From: Ministeria vibrans ATCC 50519
Lineage: Eukaryota > Opisthokonta > Filasterea
Assembly: GCA_943704425.1 (NCBI GenBank)
Contig: CALSCP010001441.1
Coordinates: forward strand, 1-34,878
Direction of reading: 5' to 3'
Length of the DNA: 34,878 nucleotides
Under the pieces are notes generated by a model. It did no database searches. It saw only the letters and a program-made list of their open reading frames with translations, and had not been told where the DNA came from. Of this stretch, positions 29,468 to 34,878 are shown piece after piece. Position numbers and translations under genes: made by a program. The stretch's first letter is position 1; each line of letters begins with the position of its first letter.

Positions 29468-30373
29468 CGCACGCACACACACATAGACATACACATACAC
29501 ACCACTCTGAGACCTCTCACTGTACTTCTTGCAAAAAAAATACAAAAAAGAGTATAAAAATCGTAAGGAAAAAATATTACATTCACCAGTAACCACCACA
29601 AGGCACAACAACAACACACGAATAGAAAAAAAGAAGTTGAACAAAGTATATAGTAAATAGTATAAGAAATTAAAGAAAATAATAAAAAAGGGAGCCACTC
29701 AGAATATCGAACGTCTCGTTTGTCAAGTGATAATCGTCTTTCAACGACCACTCAACGCGCAGTCATCGAGTCTTGCCGGAAAAATAAATTTCCGCCTCGA
29801 CAAATCTCATGCTCAGAGACGCCGATTGGAATTCCTCTTTGTGGTTGAGAGACTTGCCTTTTTAGACATCAAGAAAAGTATAAAAACTAAATCAATGATC
29901 CTAAAAAGAATAGTCGATAAAAGTCAAGAGGACAAAAGTGCCCAAATAATACACTCGTGGCAAAAGCATCCCCTCGTTATGGGTCGTTTTCACTCACCAC
30001 GCCCACGCCCGCACTCTCCCCGCTGATCACCCCAGCGCTACCACTCCTCAGTCTCCCTCTCTCTCCCTAGAACCCCGCGTCAATCTCGCCAGTCGCTGAT
30101 CGGCGGTGCTTTGGGCGTGAACGTGGGCCATGCCCCTTGGGAAACCCAGTCAAGCGCAAGGGACGCCGTTGCGAAGGCCTCCGTGGACTGGTGCCGCTGT
30201 ACGGTCCGCAGTGCATTGCATTAGAGTGCTGATCACTCAAATGACTCGCGAATGGGAGGATCGGAAGTCAAATGAGAGTCAAACGAGACAACTCGTTTTT
30301 TTTTTTGGAACTCCACACTTTCACTAATTTTGTTCAACTCACTCGCAAAGTAGAGTCGCACCTTGCATTCTTC
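29468..30373. other. Long intergenic region before the homeodomain gene
   Basis: These 906 bases hold the 3' end of the CREB3-like gene (CACACA tract at 29470-29502, then very AT-rich with A runs to about 29700) and the upstream region of the homeodomain gene. From about 30071 to 30240 there is an unexpectedly GC-rich island, preceded by a pyrimidine tract and TAG, that reads open for 53 codons. I could not attach it to a gene; see findings. A short T run lies at 30297-30306. Confidence 0.45.
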
Positions 30374-31456
30374 ATGGCGTCTGCAATGACCCCTACCAGT
30401 CAGCCTACAACTCGTCTGACCGCTCCGTCCGTCGCAGCACTTCTCAATTTGCTCATCTCTGTCGACAAGCTGTCACCCGAAGAAATTCAATCGCGGTATG
30501 TCAATGTGTCGCGATCGCCTTTCAAGCGCACTCTCAACGCATCCATGCGGGTTCCTTCACTTTTACAAACACATAGCACTAAAGCAGCGCAAACGCCAGA
30601 GTCGGACTTTGCAAGATGTTTGGTGGGTAAGCGAAAACAGCCAAAAACAACCACACTCGATCGACAGCTTGTGACAAACTCCATTGAACAGCGAAAATAC
30701 GCTCTTCCGACCCCTGCTCTGCCGAGCCAGGCTGCACGCTTAGCTGCTCAAGTAGCACAGAAGTAGCCGTTGCGGTGGATCACAACGATGAAAAACTCAC
30801 AGTCCAAACTTTGACACAAATGCACCAGAAACTCCACGCCGTCCTTGTGAGCCCCAGTCGCTTTTCGGCACCCCAAGGTTACGACCATAGCGTAGTAAGA
30901 CCCAATATAAGCATGTTCAGGGGGCACTTCATTCTTACATTTGCTCTCTTCAGGCAGAACAAGCAGATCAAGTCTTCGCGCAATTTGCACGAGTGAGCAA
31001 AACAAACACAAACCTAATATATCAAAAAGAAGAGATGAATAATCCGAACCTTTTTAGCGTCTTGAAGGAACGATGGAAACACTTGCTAGTCGCTACATGC
31101 ACGCAAGCCGTGAGTTCCTCGACGAATATCAGTCGCTGGTGGGGCATCACATTGTGCAGAGCGAACGCGAAATGATGGCTCAATTATTGCGCGCGCGATT
31201 CTTTGCCACAATGCAAGAATGCTACGACTACGCCGAGTCTATGGCACGCACCCTTCGCATCAAGGTGGAGCGAGCACGACGCAACAAGAAGAAGACAAGC
31301 AGTGCATCGCGCCGCATCCTCGAAATGCACTTTAAGCGCAACGCCTACCCCAGCGAAGCCGACAAGGCCAGCCTTGCAGAACTGACCGGAATGAATCCCA
31401 AAAGCATTGCTGTATGGTTTACCAACAAGCGAGTCCGCAACCGCCGAGATTCATAA
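30374..31456 (+). CDS. Homeodomain transcription factor
   Basis: Four exons: 30374-30626, 30767-30894, 30954-30992 and 31058-31456. Phases close to give 272 residues. The homeodomain is at the very C-terminus (about 209-270). It has a basic arm RARRNKKKTSSASRR, helix 1 ending LEMHF, then KRNAYPSEADKASLAELTGM and helix 3 IAVWFTNKRVRNRR, with W260, F261, N263 and R265 at the canonical W48, F49, N51 and R53 places. Spacing between F20 and helix 2 is the normal 60-residue type without the three-residue TALE insert, although YPSE is reminiscent of TALE and fungal homeodomains. The N-terminal 200 residues are predicted helical (LTVQTLTQMHQKLHAVL, REFLDEYQSLVGHHIVQSER) and may be an interaction region. 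Exon 3 has only 39 bases (AEQADQVFAQFAR). It probably regulates transcription in the nucleus; targets are unknown. Confidence 0.83.
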
Positions 31457-31806
31457 AATTGTATATGAATAAACAAGAGAGTGACACGAAACAAGTAACA
31501 GTGCCTTCTTCGACACGAGTCCCCACTGGAATAGCCACTTGCCTGAGTCGTCTCCGTCGTCTGTCGTCTGGCCATTAAACAACCTTGAAATTGAAACTGC
31601 TCGTCTCGATCCTCCTGTAGCGTAAAAAGTGAAAGGGGTTTCAGTTTGTTAAATTATTTAGATTCAGATAATCAGATTGATTTTAGTATATTTTGTGTTT
31701 CTACGAATTGTAGTAGGCTAGTCAGTACTTGCAGTAGTGTCACTGGTGACTACCTAGGCTCTCGTCGTAGCGAGTGGTCGCGCTGTTTCGTTCGTCAGTG
31801 GTTGGG
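31457..31806. promoter_or_regulatory. Spacer: homeodomain 3' end and EEF2KMT promoter
   Basis: 350 bases between two plus-strand genes. AATAAA at 31468-31473, 12 bases after the homeodomain stop, is the likely polyadenylation signal. The rest is mixed, with an AT-rich part (31640-31705) and an imperfect dyad GTGTCACTGGTGAC (31737-31750) about 60 bases before the EEF2KMT start. Confidence 0.5.
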
Positions 31807-32841
31807 ATGGAAACGTTTTCACGCGCATACTACCAAGCGACCACGGCCGCCCAGCTGCTGCGAGAGACTGAAGTCAGCCTACTGGCTGGGCATCAGGAGG
31901 CGTTGGTGACGCTGATGCAGGCAGAGACGCCCGTACGCCCGCCCGTGCAGTTTCGTCGCGCACTCCTCAAATCACTCATCCGCACATTCGAACGGAACGC
32001 TCACGAAGTGCACGACACCCTCTACGAGATGCTTGGCGAGCTGCTGGCACACGTCGACGACTCGTGGCGCACCCGGACCTTTGTTGACAGGTTGGCGGAT
32101 GTGGAGAGCATTGAGCTGCGCGAATCGTGCGCAATGCTACTCGACGGGACTACGGGCCTCTCGGTGTGGACTGCAGCACTGGCCCTGTCCGACTGGCTTG
32201 CCGATCCGCTGCGCCTCAACGACACACGCATTGCGCGGCGACCCATTCTTGAACTGGGCTGTGGCGTGGGTCTTGTGTCCATTGCTGCTGCCAGGTACAC
32301 TGGCAGCACAGAGACGCTCCTCACCGACCTGAGCGAACGGGTCCTCGACGTGGCCCTTGACAACTGCACTCTCAATCACTTGACAAACGTGAGCGTCGAG
32401 CAAGTCGACTGGACCCAGTGCGACTCTGCACAAATCAACCGGCTCCGCCACGACTCCCGCTGCGACGCACCCAATGCACTCCCACCAACCATTGTCGCAG
32501 CTGACGTGGTCTTTGACGCCTCGTGTGTTCCCGCCCTTGCCTCTCTCATCAGCCGTCTCGTCGCCCGTTCGTCCGCCGCCCAGCCCCTCCGACATGCCTT
32601 TGTCGCCTGTACCATCCGCAACCCGCAAACCTACCAGCTCTTCCTTGACTCCTTAGGTCAAGAATACCCCTCCCCTCTTGCAAGTCCCTCTATTGACCGC
32701 CTGATATTTGCCTCGTTTGTAGATTCAATGGGCCTCACGCGCGCGGAGGAAAGCCTCTCGAACAACCCGCGAGTCTTTCTGCGAAACTCCACATCCGAAC
32801 GTGAAACGGTCGTTCTCTGGCACATTTATCATAACATGTAA
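31807..32841 (+). CDS. EEF2KMT: eEF2-lysine methyltransferase (EEF2KMT/FAM86)
   Basis: This single-exon gene encodes 344 residues (human EEF2KMT 330). The N-terminal 110 residues are helical and end in ELRESCAMLLDGTTGLSVWTAAL, the family's SESTAIISYGTTGLVTWDAALYL. SAM motif I is ILELGCGVGLV (147-157). Later come VEQVDWTQ, TIVAADVVFDASCVPAL (VIAADVLYCPEAI in human) and AFVACTIRNPQTYQLFLDSLGQ (VYVAFTVRNPETCQLFTTELGR), which is diagnostic. The enzyme trimethylates one lysine of elongation factor 2 in the cytosol. The ATG at 31807 was preferred to an upstream GTG because it is the first ATG in frame and lies right before the aligned region. No intron is needed, unlike most genes here. Assignment over other METTL21-type enzymes rests on the RNPxT and TTGLxxW blocks. 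Confidence 0.9.
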   Translation: METFSRAYYQATTAAQLLRETEVSLLAGHQEALVTLMQAETPVRPPVQFRRALLKSLIRTFERNAHEVHDTLYEMLGELLAHVDDSWRTRTFVDRLADVESIELRESCAMLLDGTTGLSVWTAALALSDWLADPLRLNDTRIARRPILELGCGVGLVSIAAARYTGSTETLLTDLSERVLDVALDNCTLNHLTNVSVEQVDWTQCDSAQINRLRHDSRCDAPNALPPTIVAADVVFDASCVPALASLISRLVARSSAAQPLRHAFVACTIRNPQTYQLFLDSLGQEYPSPLASPSIDRLIFASFVDSMGLTRAEESLSNNPRVFLRNSTSERETVVLWHIYHNM

Positions 32842-32891
32842 AAAAAAAAGCGCACTCTCCAAAGAAAATTAATGTAGAATAAGAGGTACAA

Positions 32892-33464
32892 TTAGATGGC
32901 ACAAATGATCTTGTACACGGAAGGGTCCGGCGACGTAAACGACCAGTGCGTAAAGTCTACAATGACCGATTCGCCCGTCACCGGATTCCCTCCCAGAAAG
33001 ACCACACGCTGCATCTTGTTGCCCATCACATCAAAATACAAGTCCATGTAGAAGTCTTGGCCAAACGTGTGGAACTTGACGCTCCACTGGTCGACAACGG
33101 GCTGTCCGGGCGCGTCAAAGAGCTCCATCTCGCCAACGAACGTGCCATTGTTGCGCGCAATGAAGTCAGCGGGAAAGGGGAAGGGGCCGGCGTACGTGAG
33201 GCACGTGGCGTTGGGGCCTCCCGCCGTGTAGCCTGTGTGGTTGAGGTAGGCGCCCAGCATGACCGTCGCTGTCGGTGAGACGGCAGCGTAGTCGGCGTGT
33301 CGCTCGTGTTCGCAGTCGTTGTAAATCACATACGGAAGCGTCTGCTTCGGCACGATGCCGCGCACTGTGCCGTTGAACATGCCAGACGGGAAGGTTGGTG
33401 GCGTCTTGGCGCTCGCAGGGGCGGTCGTGGCAAGCGCAAGAGCGACAATAACAAAGAGCAACAT
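32892..33464 (-). CDS. Secreted glycoprotein of unknown family
   Basis: A single exon of 190 residues if started at the ATG at 33464, which gives a typical signal peptide (MLLFVIVALALATTAPASA). The frame stays open upstream to another ATG at 33602, but that extension is N/P/H-rich and would bury the signal, so it is probably 5' UTR. The mature part has four N-glycosylation sequons (about N31, N75, N85, N106) and three cysteines, and is rich in aromatic residues and beta-type alternation (KFHTFGQDFYMDLYFDVM). The end, VVFLGGNPVTGESVIVDFTHW, reads like a lipocalin- or ependymin-style beta structure, but I cannot name a family. Its stop codon is only about 50 bases from that of EEF2KMT, tail to tail. 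Confidence 0.75.
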   Translation of the reverse strand: MLLFVIVALALATTAPASAKTPPTFPSGMFNGTVRGIVPKQTLPYVIYNDCEHERHADYAAVSPTATVMLGAYLNHTGYTAGGPNATCLTYAGPFPFPADFIARNNGTFVGEMELFDAPGQPVVDQWSVKFHTFGQDFYMDLYFDVMGNKMQRVVFLGGNPVTGESVIVDFTHWSFTSPDPSVYKIICAI

Positions 33465-33905
33465 CAGATCAGAAAACAGTGTGTGGTTGTTGTTGTTGAA
33501 GCGTGCAGGACGGGTGAACAGAGGTGTGGCTCGTGCAGTTAAAGAAGGCAAGGGGTAGATATGATGAGAGAGTGGGGCCAAAAGCAAAGAAAGATTGAAC
33601 ATTGAAATAATTCAACTCCCACCGGCAAAGCCACAAAGCACCCACTAAGAGCGCCACAACGCGTTTTCGTGCGCTGGCGGCATTCACCCTCTTGGTACTC
33701 TTGTCCATTGATAGACGACAAATTCGTTTCCACTGGATTGATTTATGATTAGAGCCAGTGACAGTCGTTGGGCGTTCATGTCAAAATCTAAATCGGAGTT
33801 AAGCTGGACAGTCAATAGTGCGCTTATTGGGCGCATTGGCAAAATTATGCATTGATTGCATTCTCAGTCAATGTCTCGAATTTCAGAATGTCGTAACGAC
33901 GTAAC
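33465..33905. promoter_or_regulatory. Divergent region (secreted glycoprotein / WD-repeat gene)
   Basis: 441 bases between the glycoprotein start on the minus strand and the proposed first exon of the WD-repeat gene on the plus strand. A TTGTTGTTGTTG stretch lies at 33486-33497, inside the glycoprotein leader. A GCGC-type dyad (GTGCGCTTATTGGGCGCATT) lies near 33820-33838. I see no additional gene. Confidence 0.4.
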
Positions 33906-34878
33906 ATGGCATGCAGTTGTTCACCAGTTGAGTAAATATCGTCATCACGAATCAATCAGTTTGTTCTCACACACAGTTTTGCCCAACTTTTGGTTGTCTG
34001 CTTAGTGCTTCCCCTGCATCAGTTGTGGACTTGCGGCAGAAAGGTGAGAAAATCAACGGCCAGGAGTCGCACAAGTAAGCACTGTGAGCGCTGTGAGTGT
34101 TTCAGTTTTTGACGTTTGTCTCTTCACCTTAGCGAACGCTTCTCTGCTACGCGTCACCAATACATACGAGACTGCATTGTAAGCAATTTCGCACAGGTAA
34201 GACGCGCAGCTGGTGCGTTTTGAAGAGCCCTCAAACGTTTGGGGTTTGGACGAATTCTCTTTCTCTGTCCATTTCGAGACATAGTCCCCCATGCGACCCC
34301 TAGCTGTGCCGCACACGCTTTATTGTGCCTTCCCCACCTGGTTTCGCTGGAAACCAAGGTATATTCAATGGACAGACGAACTGTTTAATTTTTGAGGGTC
34401 AACTCAAAATCCCATTTGGACTGATTGGCGGACCAGCGCACGCTTGTAGAGCCATGTGCATCGTTGTCTGACGGCCTTCTGTCTTGTAGAATGCCGTACG
34501 CGCGCATCAGTGGCTCTGTGGTTGCTTATGCGGATGAACACACAAACAAAGTTATTGTGTTCAGCGAAACCAATGGAGGAAAAGACCAGATTGAGTGTCC
34601 TCTGGCGACTATGGAGGCGCAAGGGTCGGTGAGGTGTCTTGCACTGACTCCCGACGAAGAGTTGCTCATCAGTGGAGGTGAACGTGGAGAACTGAAAGTG
34701 TGGCGAACGAGAGACCAGACGATTGTGCGGGATCTGACTGGACACACAGAGTGAGTGGATTGCGCATTGAATTGAGAAACACTCTCTCCTGTTTATTGTG
34801 ACCTGATACATGTGTTGTCGCGTAGAGCCATTATGGATGTCGATGTTTCATGCGATGGAAAGAGTGTTCTGAGTGCTT
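33906..34878 (+). CDS. WD-repeat protein, 5' part (continues beyond the window)
   Basis: Proposed exons are 33906-33931, 34006-34074, 34133-34196, 34285-34358, 34490-34750 and 34826 to the window end. Every junction has GT-AG and keeps phase. The first 85 residues (VVDLRQKGEKING, SATRHQYIRDCIVSNFAQ, LAVPHTLYCAFPTWFRWK) resemble no domain I know. From exon 5 on the protein is a WD40 propeller: GSVVAYADEHTNKVIVF, then GSVRCLALTPDEELLISGGE, RGELKVWRTRDQTIVRDLTG, HTEAIMDVDVSCDGKSVLSA. The last two show the GH...WD spacing. Exon 5 is firm. Exons 2-4 are supported only by phase and composition, and the 26-base first exon is a guess. The propeller probably acts as a binding scaffold; its partner cannot be named. 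Confidence 0.65.

Noticed and set aside
33465-33602. Upstream ATG at 33602 as the start of the secreted glycoprotein
   Set aside because: The extension is low-complexity (NNNN, H/P-rich) and would place the hydrophobic leader 46 residues in; the ATG at 33464 gives a standard signal peptide.
1-34878. tRNA genes, CRISPR arrays, transposon terminal repeats
   Set aside because: I looked for T-arm GGTTCRANTCC-type boxes, regularly spaced repeats and reverse transcriptase or transposase motifs by eye and saw none; short tRNAs with odd arms could be missed.

Overview
The window is nuclear DNA of a unicellular eukaryote. Genes are closely packed on both strands and most are cut by short GT-AG introns (about 50-420 bases). 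Exons look GC-richer than the AT-rich, homopolymer-rich introns and spacers. No rRNA, tRNA, CRISPR array, transposon or bacterial-type operon was found. The gene set (GAK-type kinase-auxilin, TUG, TMEM104, TTC36, CREB3-like bZIP, seven-membrane-helix receptor kinase) suggests an amoebozoan or a unicellular relative of animals and fungi. The sequence alone does not fix the lineage.

Layout. 1-696: 3' end of a THUMPD1/Tan1 gene. 779-5288 (minus strand): a TUG/ASPSCR1 homologue, an O-phosphoseryl-tRNA(Sec) kinase (PSTK) and a small secreted protein. 5820-13718 (plus strand): NDUFAF5, an 11-exon GAK homologue and an MRM2/RrmJ rRNA methyltransferase. 13811-16752 (minus): TMEM104. 16973-21081 (plus): a predicted seven-helix membrane protein fused to a TKL-type kinase. 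21486-22217 (minus): TTC36. 22357-24076 (plus): a protein with two RhoGDI-like domains. 24330-24679 (minus): the C-terminal two thirds of SNU13. 25074-25760 (plus): an ISCA1-type iron-sulfur assembly protein. 26272-27329 (minus): an endonuclease/exonuclease/phosphatase-family protein. 27835-29467 (plus): a membrane-anchored bZIP factor. 30374-31456 (plus): a homeodomain protein. 31807-32841 (plus): EEF2KMT. 32892-33464 (minus): a secreted glycoprotein. 33906 to the end (plus): the 5' part of a WD-repeat gene.

The genes do not form one pathway. Several serve mitochondria (NDUFAF5, MRM2, ISCA1) or RNA modification and translation (THUMPD1, PSTK, MRM2, SNU13, EEF2KMT). Others serve membrane traffic (TUG, GAK) or signalling and transcription (receptor kinase, RhoGDI-like, CREB3-like, homeodomain). 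Two pairs are head to head over short spacers: TMEM104 with the receptor kinase (220 bp) and TTC36 with the RhoGDI-like gene (139 bp).

Most exon models are my own splices. Each was accepted only where the GT-AG sites, the reading phase and, where recognised, the family alignment agreed. The least ordinary items are the seven-helix receptor kinase with its very long activation segment, the tandem RhoGDI protein, the SNU13 locus lacking its RNA-contacting N-terminus beside a 36-base poly(A), and a telomere-like repeat inside an intron.
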